Assembly: GCA_021794595.1 (NCBI GenBank)
Contig: JAJYQN010000128.1
Coordinates: forward strand, 84,944-148,943
Direction: 5' to 3'
DNA: 64,000 bases
Origin: Pseudomonadota bacterium
GTDB lineage: Bacteria > Pseudomonadota > Gammaproteobacteria > Acidiferrobacterales > Acidiferrobacteraceae
Part shown: positions 45,714 through 53,576 of the stretch, in pieces
How the letters are laid out: each line of letters opens with the position of its first letter
How positions within the stretch are numbered: position 1 is the stretch's first letter
Position numbers and translations under genes: made by a program
The notes under the pieces: generated by a model
Told to the model about the DNA's origin: nothing
Databases searched by the model: none
What the model saw: only the letters and a program-made list of their open reading frames with translations

Positions 45714-47054
45714 TTAGGATCGGCCGCCGAGCCGCCGGAAGACCGTGACAAGAGAGGTCTCATCCCCTACGTTCCCCGGAAAGATCACGACCGGCAAGTC
45801 CGGGTAGCGCGGGTGGGTATCGGGGCAGCGCACGACCGAACAACCAGCCAAGACTTGCCCCAGGACCCGGCAGGTCTTGAGCCCGAGCCCCGTACTTAAG
45901 ACATTATGGGAGGTGATGCCGCCCTTGCTGATCAAAAAACCGGTCGTGCGCGGCAGGTTTTGTACGATCTGCATGAGAAAGGCGGAGATGTCGGCCCCGA
46001 AGCGCAGCCGCTCTTCGCCGTCTGCAAAATGGCGCTCTGACCGGCTGGTAAAGATCACAGCCGTTTTGTTGACGGCAAAGGCCTTTTCGATGCGCTGGAT
46101 GATCCCCGCCAAAAGCACCTTAGCGCCGGGCCCCACGCACTGGTCCACGTTGACCTCTATCGGGACCGTGGCGGTCTCCTCAAACAGTCCCCGTAGTTGC
46201 TCGGTGGTCCTACGCACATGGGAGCCCACGATCACGACCCCCGTGCCTCCACGAGCGTAGGCCGACATCTTCGTGGGGGCCACGGGTTGGGGCGGTAGTT
46301 GGGCCAATGACGTCAAGAGGCTGGCTGCGCTCCGAAATAGAAACCGCTTCCCTGTGGCGACTGCTGCGCGCACCGCCTCGCAAAACACGTCGAGGTCGCT
46401 TTGCTGTACGGCATCTACAACCACCACCACATTGTCCTTAAGGGTCTGGAGCCTCGCCAAGTCGCCGGCCCGCAGATCCGCAAGCGAGATTTTCTCGACC
46501 TGGGCCGCGGGTACCCGGCCAGCGGTCTTTTCCTCGACATAGTCGGGAAGATAGCTGTGCCGATAGCCGAATACGCTGTCGCGAGCAAACTCCGTTTCGT
46601 GGGTTGGGACGGGGACCCCGTCCATCATTAGATAATGGCGGCCGCCACGGGTGACCCGCCCGCCCTCGAAAAACGCCGGCACCAGAAAATGGGCATCGAA
46701 CGGCCCCAGCTCGGAGGTGATGATATCGGTTTCCAAGGGATAGTGGCCACGCAGGGTCGAGTCCGAGCGACTGACGAACAGCGCTCGCACCAAAACCCCG
46801 GCCGCGGCGGACCGGTCCAAGGCCTGGCGGATGCTCCGGCACACTGAGCGCGTCACCTCCGCCGCCTGTTCGCTGGTCATGCTGCGGGTGTTCGTCAAGA
46901 TAAAAAAGATCGGCGCGGGATCCGTGAGGGCCGACGACAGGGTATCGCTGTCCCAACACGTCAAAAGCGGACAGGAATGCACGGTCTGCGAGCCCGTCGG
47001 GTCGTCGTCTATGACGATCACCTTGTCCCGGATGACGGGAGGCGTTTTGGTCAT
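45714..47054 (-). CDS. Four-carbon acid sugar kinase family protein (DUF1537)
   Basis: A 446-residue kinase of the family that phosphorylates threonate, erythronate and related sugar acids. Seen: the N-terminal motif IDDDPTGSQTVHSC, FILTNTRSM and VSRSDSTLRGHYP. The C-terminal nucleotide-binding part has FLISKGGITSHNV and a late GxVG stretch. It directly follows the phosphoketolase-like gene (6 bases between), so the two form an operon. The pairing suggests a sugar-phosphate or sugar-acid pathway, but the substrate is unknown and DUF1537 dehydrogenase partners are absent. Confidence 0.82.
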   Translation of the reverse strand: MTKTPPVIRDKVIVIDDDPTGSQTVHSCPLLTCWDSDTLSSALTDPAPIFFILTNTRSMTSEQAAEVTRSVCRSIRQALDRSAAAGVLVRALFVSRSDSTLRGHYPLETDIITSELGPFDAHFLVPAFFEGGRVTRGGRHYLMMDGVPVPTHETEFARDSVFGYRHSYLPDYVEEKTAGRVPAAQVEKISLADLRAGDLARLQTLKDNVVVVVDAVQQSDLDVFCEAVRAAVATGKRFLFRSAASLLTSLAQLPPQPVAPTKMSAYARGGTGVVIVGSHVRRTTEQLRGLFEETATVPIEVNVDQCVGPGAKVLLAGIIQRIEKAFAVNKTAVIFTSRSERHFADGEERLRFGADISAFLMQIVQNLPRTTGFLISKGGITSHNVLSTGLGLKTCRVLGQVLAGCSVVRCPDTHPRYPDLPVVIFPGNVGDETSLVTVFRRLGGRS

Positions 47055-47060
47055 CTTGGC

Positions 47061-49286
47061 CTATCGACCGAGTTCGTTCACGCGGGCTACGATCGCAGCG
47101 CTCGTGAGTCCGTTGAGTTGCAGGAGCTCCTGGGTCGATGCGGTCGTGTCGCCGCGTTGCCACGCCAACGTCGCCCTGGCGGGGGTCTTTGTGCGGATTA
47201 AGACCGGCTCCAAGGGGGCGGCCGGACCGCCGCTTATGGCCAGAAGCCTGTCCCCGTCAAAGAGCTGGGCGAAGCGATCATCGGGCATAAAGCCAAGGTC
47301 GGGCTCCGCCACCGTGGCGGCTGCGACGTCCGCGGCCCGATACAGCTGGCGCGGGTTTATGACCGATACGATACGGACGGCAAAGCCTTGCGCCTCGAGC
47401 TCGTCTTTTGCGGCAAACACCGCAAGCAGGATCATGTCGCCCGTGACCGCGAGCACCACCGTGCCTTTCGTTCCCGAACGACTTTGGTGAAGAACGGCGG
47501 CTCCTTCCCGCACCGCCTTTTGGCCGGCTTCCAGCGTCAAATGCGTGGGCAGGGGTGTTTTGGACGCGATGATGGCCATGCCCTTATTGCAACTGGTGAC
47601 CGCGTATTCGTAGCAAGCCTGGACGGCGTTGGCGTCTGGCGGAAACAGCAGGTAGACGTTGCCATTACGCATTTGCGCGGCGATATAGCTTTCGATTTCC
47701 GGGCGCTGATGGGTCCAGCCGTTGCGGCCTTGTTCCAGCGCGCCGGCGGTAAAAAGACAAACCAAGGAGGGCGTCTTGCGGCGCAACTCGGCCATGGCCT
47801 GTGTCACCGTCTGACAGATGGGCCAGCCGTTGATGGCAAACGATTCGTAGGAAAGCCAGAGGCTACGGCCGCCAAAGAGCGCCAGGCCTGCCGCGAGCCC
47901 CGCGCACGCATCCTCGCTCAAGGGCTCGTAGACCTGTCCGTGTGGCTCCTGGTTGTACAGGGGGTCCACGGTTGGATGACGGATCTTCAGGGCATCGTTG
48001 ATATTTTTGAGTCCGGATGCCTCGTTGCCGTCGGCATTGGTCACCACAAAGCGCCGGTCCTGCGTGCCAACCCAGGCCGCGAGCGCCCCGATAGCCGTGG
48101 AAGGCGTCGCCTTCTCCCCGAGCTCGTAGGCGTGCAGCGGGAAGGCCCCGAGGTCGTCTAGTGCCAGCACCCGCTCGGTCACCACCGTTTTGCCCGCCGG
48201 GCCGCCGCCCGCACGCACGAAATTTTCGCGTACGATGGCCCAGGCCTCGGGGGCCAAGGCCCGGGCACTGAGGCCCGCCCTGATATGGTCCTTGTCGAGG
48301 GTGTCGGCTGGGTAGAGGTTATGAGATTTGGCGCCGATGGCATGGACCCCGGCCCCCTTGAGCTGCTTTATGATCACAGCGGTCAAGCGCCCGGAAAGGG
48401 CCCCGTCCGCCGCTTGCTGCATCGTTTCGAGGACCTTTTGTCCGAAGGCGAGCCTCTGCTTAAAGGAAAACCGCGTCGAATCGACGTAGGCCCCGCCCTG
48501 GCCTACGTCATCGTAGTCCTTTGCGTCAATGAGCCGCACCTCTTCAAAACCATGGCTCCGCCAGTAGGCGATCATCTCCTCATTGGAGAGGCGCGACACC
48601 ATCGAATGGTGTTCCTGACTGTAGCCGTTCCATACAAGGACCGGCAGGAAGTTCGTCACCTCGGGATAGCTGGTATGGAAGTGTTTGATGGCGCTCAGGA
48701 TGTAGGGCTCACCCAAGCCCCCGTCCCCGATGGTGATGGGAAACAAGGTGCCGGGGTGGAGGAGCGCGCCGGCCATGGCGAAGTGCTGGCCCTGACCGAG
48801 CGGGCCGGCCGGGGCCAAGAGGCCTGGTATGGCCCCCGAAAGGTGGCCGAGAAGACCATGCTGTTCACGAAAACGAGTCATGAGGTCGGTCATGGTGCGG
48901 ATACCGAGGGCCTCGAGCGAGGTGTCGAGAAACATGGCGCTGTAGAAACCCGGCGCGTGGTGTCCGACCTCGGTCACGATATGGGTATGGCCCAACATGA
49001 CAAGGGCGGCGTAGGCCTCGGCGCTCGAGGCAAATCCGCCGGGGTGCCCGGAGCCCTTGGAGGCGCACATCTGCAATGTCACATAACGCAGCGCATCGGC
49101 CATGAGCAGCGTTTGATATGCGGCGGCCTCGGCGCTCGCATCTCTGATGCCCTTCTGGCCTTCCGAGATCGCGGGGCTTGCTGCGTGCGTTGCGAAGTCG
49201 GGCCAAAGAGGCCCGAAGGACTGCATACCGGCGCAGAAGGGAGGGGCGTTCTCTTCCGGAGCGGCGTTCGGACTCTTTCGTGTCAT
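47061..49286 (-). CDS. Phosphoketolase-like thiamine-diphosphate enzyme
   Basis: A 741-residue enzyme from ATG 49286. Features of phosphoketolases: LPVLVWNGY before SNEEMIAYWRSHGFE, the LSEDAC..G segment, LSYESFA, NGWTHQRPEIESY, LFPPDANAVQACYEY and IASKTPLP. These parallel the family's LHLNGYKI, YEAFA, NGFSHQDP, PPDANTLL and VAGKQP. A ThDP motif GDGGLGEP is present. The N-terminal region (SGHPGGFASSAEAY) looks more like transketolase, so this is an atypical branch. Known phosphoketolases split xylulose 5-phosphate or fructose 6-phosphate to acetyl phosphate. Substrate is unproven; it is operonic with a sugar-acid kinase. Confidence 0.65.
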   Translation of the reverse strand: MTRKSPNAAPEENAPPFCAGMQSFGPLWPDFATHAASPAISEGQKGIRDASAEAAAYQTLLMADALRYVTLQMCASKGSGHPGGFASSAEAYAALVMLGHTHIVTEVGHHAPGFYSAMFLDTSLEALGIRTMTDLMTRFREQHGLLGHLSGAIPGLLAPAGPLGQGQHFAMAGALLHPGTLFPITIGDGGLGEPYILSAIKHFHTSYPEVTNFLPVLVWNGYSQEHHSMVSRLSNEEMIAYWRSHGFEEVRLIDAKDYDDVGQGGAYVDSTRFSFKQRLAFGQKVLETMQQAADGALSGRLTAVIIKQLKGAGVHAIGAKSHNLYPADTLDKDHIRAGLSARALAPEAWAIVRENFVRAGGGPAGKTVVTERVLALDDLGAFPLHAYELGEKATPSTAIGALAAWVGTQDRRFVVTNADGNEASGLKNINDALKIRHPTVDPLYNQEPHGQVYEPLSEDACAGLAAGLALFGGRSLWLSYESFAINGWPICQTVTQAMAELRRKTPSLVCLFTAGALEQGRNGWTHQRPEIESYIAAQMRNGNVYLLFPPDANAVQACYEYAVTSCNKGMAIIASKTPLPTHLTLEAGQKAVREGAAVLHQSRSGTKGTVVLAVTGDMILLAVFAAKDELEAQGFAVRIVSVINPRQLYRAADVAAATVAEPDLGFMPDDRFAQLFDGDRLLAISGGPAAPLEPVLIRTKTPARATLAWQRGDTTASTQELLQLNGLTSAAIVARVNELGR

Positions 49287-49523
49287 CAGGGCGTTCTCGG
49301 ACGAATGAAGGTCAGTTACTGTAAAGGTCTGGGTCGGTGTCGGCAAGGTCTTGCCTGGGGGTTGCCCCAGAGAGCGCCGAGGCCGTGTGCCGGTCTGGGG
49401 CAGGGCGATGTTGGCGTGTACCCGCGCCCGCTCGACTGTCTCCACATCTCGTCTCGGGCGTCGGCCGTCAGGGGGCTGCCTTATAAGGAGGTCAGGAGCG
49501 TTCTCGCCCTTCTTGGGGCCGTC

Positions 49524-50657
49524 CTAGAATGGGAGCTCTCTTTGCGGGGAGGGCGCCAAGCCCTTCGAGTCCGTGGGGCAGAGGGCACCCACGCGTACGC
49601 CGAGGAGTCGTAATTTTTGATTGAATGACACCCGCTTCAGGCAGTCCCGGGCGGCAGATTTAATGAGGGCCGCATCCGCCGTTGGCTGGGCTAGCGTGTG
49701 ATCCCGGGTCACCGTCCGAAAGTCGGCGTAGCGCAGCTTGATGCCGATAGTGCGTCCTTCGTGGCCCTTCTGGAGAAGGTCCGCGGCCAAGCGATCGCAT
49801 AAGGCGGTTAAGATCCGAGAGAGCGCAGGACGGTCGCTGTGCACATCGAGATCCTGCTCGAACGTGGTCTCGCGACTCAGAGACTTGGGCTCGGTGTCGG
49901 TGTTTAAGGGACGGTCATCCCGTCCCTGGGCGCAATCGGCCAGCCATTGTCCGACACGTGGTCCGAATGTCGTCTCGAGAAGCTCCGCCGGTGCGTGGGC
50001 GAGGTCACCAATGGTGACGACCTTTAAGGCCGCGAGCCGGGCTTGGACCTTGGGCCCCACCCCGTTGATTTTGCCGACCGGAAGCGGCCACAACCGATCC
50101 GGGACATCCGCTAGGTCAAGGACCGTCAGGCCGTCGGGTTTGTCGAGATCAGAGGCGATTTTGGCAAGCAATTTGTTGGGGCCGATCCCAAGGGAGCACG
50201 ACAGTCCAGTCGCGCCCTTGACTGCATCTTTGAGCCTCTGACCCAAGGCCCGGATCTCGCCGTCAGACTCCGTGAATTCCAGGTAGATCTCGTCTATACC
50301 CCGATCTTCTATGGCCTGGGTCACCGTGCCCGCGGCGGCTTTAAAGAGCCTCGAATACTGGCGGTAGGCGTCAAAGCTGGGGGGCAGGAGCAGAGCTTCC
50401 GGCGCATAGCGGGCGGCTTTCATAAGGCCCATACCAGAATGAACCCCTAGGGCGCGGGCTTCATATGTGCAGGTGGTCACCACGCCGCGACCTTGGTATT
50501 CGCGCAGTCGCAGGGCTTCGGGGTGCGAGACCTTGAGATCGGCCCCGGGGCGTCGGCCTCCGATCACCAAAGCCGCGCCCTTGAGTTCCGGATGGCGCAA
50601 GAGCTCCACGGAGGCGTAGAACGCGTCCATGTCGAGGTGCGCAATACGGCGGCTCAT
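49524..50657 (-). CDS. dinB: DNA polymerase IV (Y family)
   Basis: Error-prone translesion polymerase. The 377-residue protein starts MSRRIAHLDMDAFYASVE with the first catalytic Asp pair. It has YEARALGVHSGM, then the second acidic site as GIDEIYLEF (more often SVDE.YLD), then CSLGIGPNKLLAKIASDLDKPDG and a helix-hairpin-helix (VGKINGVGPKVQARL). The last residues QRELPF match a beta-clamp-binding tail. Two other in-frame ATGs lie at 50666 and 50684. No LexA-like box is obvious. Confidence 0.92.
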   Translation of the reverse strand: MSRRIAHLDMDAFYASVELLRHPELKGAALVIGGRRPGADLKVSHPEALRLREYQGRGVVTTCTYEARALGVHSGMGLMKAARYAPEALLLPPSFDAYRQYSRLFKAAAGTVTQAIEDRGIDEIYLEFTESDGEIRALGQRLKDAVKGATGLSCSLGIGPNKLLAKIASDLDKPDGLTVLDLADVPDRLWPLPVGKINGVGPKVQARLAALKVVTIGDLAHAPAELLETTFGPRVGQWLADCAQGRDDRPLNTDTEPKSLSRETTFEQDLDVHSDRPALSRILTALCDRLAADLLQKGHEGRTIGIKLRYADFRTVTRDHTLAQPTADAALIKSAARDCLKRVSFNQKLRLLGVRVGALCPTDSKGLAPSPQRELPF

Positions 50658-50844
50658 AGGGTTCATGCCCTGATTGTAATCCATGAAACTCACCGTTTGA
50701 TGCCGAGCGCCTGGACCGCACCGCCCGTGTCCGGCGTGCCATGAGCCGCCATCTCGCCCCTCACCCGAAGCGGCGGGACCGGCCTGCCTCGGGAGCGGCA
50801 TGGGCATATCCCTGCGCCCCACAAGCCTTGCCTAGTAAACCTGC

Positions 50845-51063
50845 CTAAGATTTGCGCCCAGGTAGCTTGCAAGACAGGGGTTCGTTCTTAAACCCGAGCT
50901 TGCTCCAGAGTATGAGGCCCGGGCAAATCCCAGTTATGCCGGCAAAGCTTAACAAAACCACCGGCAAGTACAGGACCCAGCTCACCTGATGAAATCCCGT
51001 TAGCGCGATCCCTATGAGGGTGATGCCCGCTATAGAAAGAAATAGCATGCGTAGTGCGCTCAT
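50845..51063 (-). CDS. Small DUF2892/YgaP-like membrane protein
   Basis: A 72-residue protein with two hydrophobic segments (about 5-24 and 30-50) ending in GITGICPGLILWSKLGFK. The helix-then-GxCP pattern is that of DUF2892, the membrane part of the YgaP rhodanese. Here no rhodanese domain is present. AGGAAG lies 7 bases before ATG 51063. It lies just downstream of the broken halogenase on the same strand. Confidence 0.65.
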   Translation of the reverse strand: MSALRMLFLSIAGITLIGIALTGFHQVSWVLYLPVVLLSFAGITGICPGLILWSKLGFKNEPLSCKLPGRKS

Positions 51064-51314
51064 GGTCAGCTTCCTCTCCTGTTTTGTAGGCGTCACATGC
51101 CAACTAGCTACGAACACCTCCATAATGGCAAACTCTTGGGCCGATAACCACTCTGAGCCTTGCTCAATAGGAAATAATGGGACGGCCGCAGAGCAACAAC
51201 GCCGCGCGCCGATCGACGACTCCGCCCAGAAGTTGTGGCGTACGAGGTTCGTCGGCGACGATGGGCCGCGATTCGCGGAAGCCCTACACCTGAGCGAGTC
51301 CGGCGCTCGCACCA

Positions 51315-51840
51315 TAGACCGACGCGGATGGCGCATCAGTTTAAGCAATAGATAAGCTTTAATGCCGTAACGGGACGCCAAGATCGGGGTGGTGGCGAAG
51401 ATATCGCCCGCCCGTACCGAGAGCAGGGCGTCTTTGACGTGAAAGATATTGCTCGGACCCATAAATGAGTCGCGTATAGAGGGGTGATTGATCCGGTAAA
51501 CGAATCACGAAAAAAACTTACGTGGTCCAAAGCGCACAGCCTCGTCGCAGGTCTTGAGCGCCCTTTAGCCCGCGTGGAGCGCCGCACCGAACATCGATTG
51601 CACCCCCCGGCATAAAATGTCGCCTGCGTTGCCAGCATGACCCCGGACGAAAACACCGGATCGATAGACGCAAATGCGTTGCCCGGCAGAAGATGGCCGG
51701 GACCGTAGGTGTGGTCGCTACCATAGAAGAAATTACCAGTGGCCTCTACAGACGTGACCCTATCCGCTGTTGCGAGGCGCGCTACCAATTCTGGACTTGT
51801 GCAAGCCTCAAAAAAATAATTCCTCTATACCAACGCCTCG
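51315..51840 (-). pseudogene. Broken FAD-dependent halogenase-like gene (C-terminal part)
   Basis: Three frames on the minus strand together recreate the C-terminal half of a tryptophan-halogenase-type flavoprotein. Piece 1 (about 51825-51606) reads FFEACTSPELVARL then GPGHLLPGNAFASIDPVFSSG, the family's GD.AF..DPVFSSG motif. Piece 2 (about 51601-51518) gives GAQDLRRGCALWTT. Piece 3 (about 51530-51315) reads KFFS, a TGA stop, then FVYRINHPSIRDSFMGPSN and ALLSVRAGDIF. The TGA sits where relatives have Trp, and at least two frameshifts separate the pieces. Such proteins are typical of aryl-polyene/xanthomonadin clusters. The N-terminal FAD domain was not found. Confidence 0.75.
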
Positions 51841-52317
51841 ACTTTTCAGAATGTAGGGCCACACCACGGCGGTCCACCGCTCCGGACTCGCTATCTGCGA
51901 CGCGGGCGGCCTCCTATTTGTCTATAGAAAACCAGATTTTAGCAAAATTGGTTGAACGACCGACGCAGTCTCTCAAAAAGGGGCGCTTGGGACTCTGTGC
52001 GCCACGATTGCGGGCAAATGGCGCCTGCTGGCATACTGCAGCGCCAAGCCCAGCTGATATGGGCGTGAGATGGATCCGGTGCGAAGACCTCAGGCAAGGT
52101 CGGGGTGGCCGAACCACTGGTGGTCTCGGGAACGAGCGGCCGGCGCGGGTTAGCTCGGGGCGGGCCCGCAATCCTGGGCGCGACTGGGCGATGGTGCTGC
52201 CTATTCCAGAGACCGTGCGGAGGTCACACAGTGGGTTAGCCGCCCTATGGGTACAAAAATACAGCCTACTATGAATCCCGTTCGAGATTGCCTAAAACGT
52301 TAGCCTAAGGTGGTGCC
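51841..52317. other. Decayed region between halogenase remnant and methyltransferase
   Basis: About 480 bases with no intact gene. It would be expected to hold the N-terminal part of the halogenase, but I cannot read a GxGxxG FAD motif in any frame, so that part is deleted or unrecognisable. It presumably includes the promoter of the methyltransferase at 52318. Confidence 0.5.
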
Positions 52318-53040
52318 ATGAGTGATACCTTCGCGGGCACATTGGTTGATTTAGCCGCGGCCCCCTACCGGCGCGCGGGCCGATTCGCTTGGCGGTTTGC
52401 GCGCGGGAAACTTATGTACGATCCGATATTTGTCGCCCTCCTGGCGCGCGGCCTGATCCCGGACGGGTCCCACATCGTGGATCTCGGATGCGGGCAAGGT
52501 CTGCTTTCGTCATGGCTTACCGCAGCGCGGGACTCCTGGACACGCATAACCTGGCCAGCGTCTTGGCCAGAACCCCCGCGGATTGCATCCTACCATGGCA
52601 TCGAATGGATGGCGCGAGACGTCGACCGAGCTCGATGCGCGGTTTCAACAGCGACTTTTACATGCGGCGATATCCGTACGATCCCGTTTGGCCCTGCTAA
52701 TATCGTGACGATTTTTGATGTGCTGCATTATGTTGACCACACATCTCAAGATGGCCTATTGGAGCGAGTCCGCGCCGCCTTGGCGCCGGGCGGCTTGTTG
52801 TTGCTCCGCGTCGGCGATGCCGCGGCCGGGTGGCCATTCCATATAAGTCGGTGGGTGGATTTCGTAGTGACATCGATCCGCGGGGGCCGTTGGCAGCGGC
52901 TGTATTGCCGCTCGCAACAGGCATGGTTTGCGCGTCTCGCCGAACTAGGCTTTAAGGTTACTGCGCTTCCTATGAGCCAACAGACTCCCTTTGCCAACGT
53001 TCTGCTCGTCGCGCGGTTGGACCCCGCCGCCTCGCCATAG
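52318..53040 (+). CDS. SAM-dependent methyltransferase, pigment-cluster type (copy 1)
   Basis: A 240-residue class I methyltransferase. N-terminal AAAPYRRAGRFAWRFARGKL leads into motif I VDLGCGQGLLSSWL, then VTIFDVLHYVDH, LAPGGLLLLRVGDAAAGW and a C-terminal PMSQQTPFANVLLVARL. This set of motifs is familiar from methyltransferases of aryl-polyene and xanthomonadin clusters, which fits the adjacent halogenase remnant. A close paralogue lies at 60561-61307, inverted. AAGGTGG precedes the ATG. Whether it still has a substrate without the rest of the cluster is doubtful. Confidence 0.75.
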   Translation: MSDTFAGTLVDLAAAPYRRAGRFAWRFARGKLMYDPIFVALLARGLIPDGSHIVDLGCGQGLLSSWLTAARDSWTRITWPASWPEPPRIASYHGIEWMARDVDRARCAVSTATFTCGDIRTIPFGPANIVTIFDVLHYVDHTSQDGLLERVRAALAPGGLLLLRVGDAAAGWPFHISRWVDFVVTSIRGGRWQRLYCRSQQAWFARLAELGFKVTALPMSQQTPFANVLLVARLDPAASP

Positions 53041-53082
53041 CAGCACCCCAACACAACAGGGGCACCTAGCTCCTGTCACCGC

Positions 53083-53331
53083 AAATGGAATCGGAATGCA
53101 AAATTACCGTGCGCATATTGCGCGGGCTATTTTGTAGTTAGTCGGCGCCATGCGTCGCAGGATACGCATCCATCTTGTGATTGCAGTGGGTTAAGTTTGC
53201 CCCATTTGTGACATTTTACGCCAACGCACACCGGCTACCCTCGCCGTCGCATGCCGCGTTGTCACAACCTGGGCCATTCTTGTTACAGGGAAAAGTGAGC
53301 ATTGCATGACAATCGACTCGCATGATTGGGT
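53083..53331. repeat. Long direct repeat, copy 1 (identical to 63752-64000)
   Basis: 249 bases match the last 249 bases of the window without a difference that I can find, in the same orientation. The repeat starts at AAATGGAATCGG and may extend beyond the window edge in the other copy. It contains a short imperfect palindrome (GCGCATATTGCGC) and spaced blocks TGTGACATTTTACG and CAACCTGGGCCATTC. It has no gene. It might be the end of an insertion sequence with multiple terminal repeats (IS21-like ends are one thought), but this is not established. Confidence 0.85.
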
Positions 53332-53576
53332 CGGAGGCGGCGGACCGAATCGCAGCCGAGGTGGGTCGCAGGGCCGCCACGTTATTAACACCAACCCTGT
53401 TCAAGCCCGTCAGCCTTTGCCCAGTTGGGCTACCGCTCGAATTGGGTATCTGGCCGGGACGACCTCAGCCCATCTTTAACATTTTCCACGCCCATTTACC
53501 CATTCTCGGCACTCTTGCCGAAGCTAAGCCGTTGATGTTTCGGCAACACGGTTCGTGCGAGCCATTTGTAGTGCCA
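53332..53576. other. Non-coding stretch between the direct repeat and the IS1634-type element
   Basis: No convincing gene; the frames present are short and family-free. It ends in TGTAGTGCCA (53567-53576), which recurs at 55449-55458 after the transposase gene. Confidence 0.5.

Noticed and set aside
51064..51462. Long N-terminal extension of the DUF2892-like protein
   Set aside because: The extension begins with the C-terminal halogenase remnant (GPSNIFHVKDALLSV) and then non-family sequence; the real start with a ribosome-binding site is at 51063.
51336..51788. 150-codon minus-strand frame as a separate gene
   Set aside because: Only its first half is meaningful, and that half is the DPVFSSG part of the broken halogenase; the rest continues out of frame.
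53098..53139. Short 13-codon peptide (MQNYRA...) conserved between repeat copies
   Set aside because: The two codon differences and lack of a ribosome-binding site do not show coding selection; the DNA itself seems conserved.
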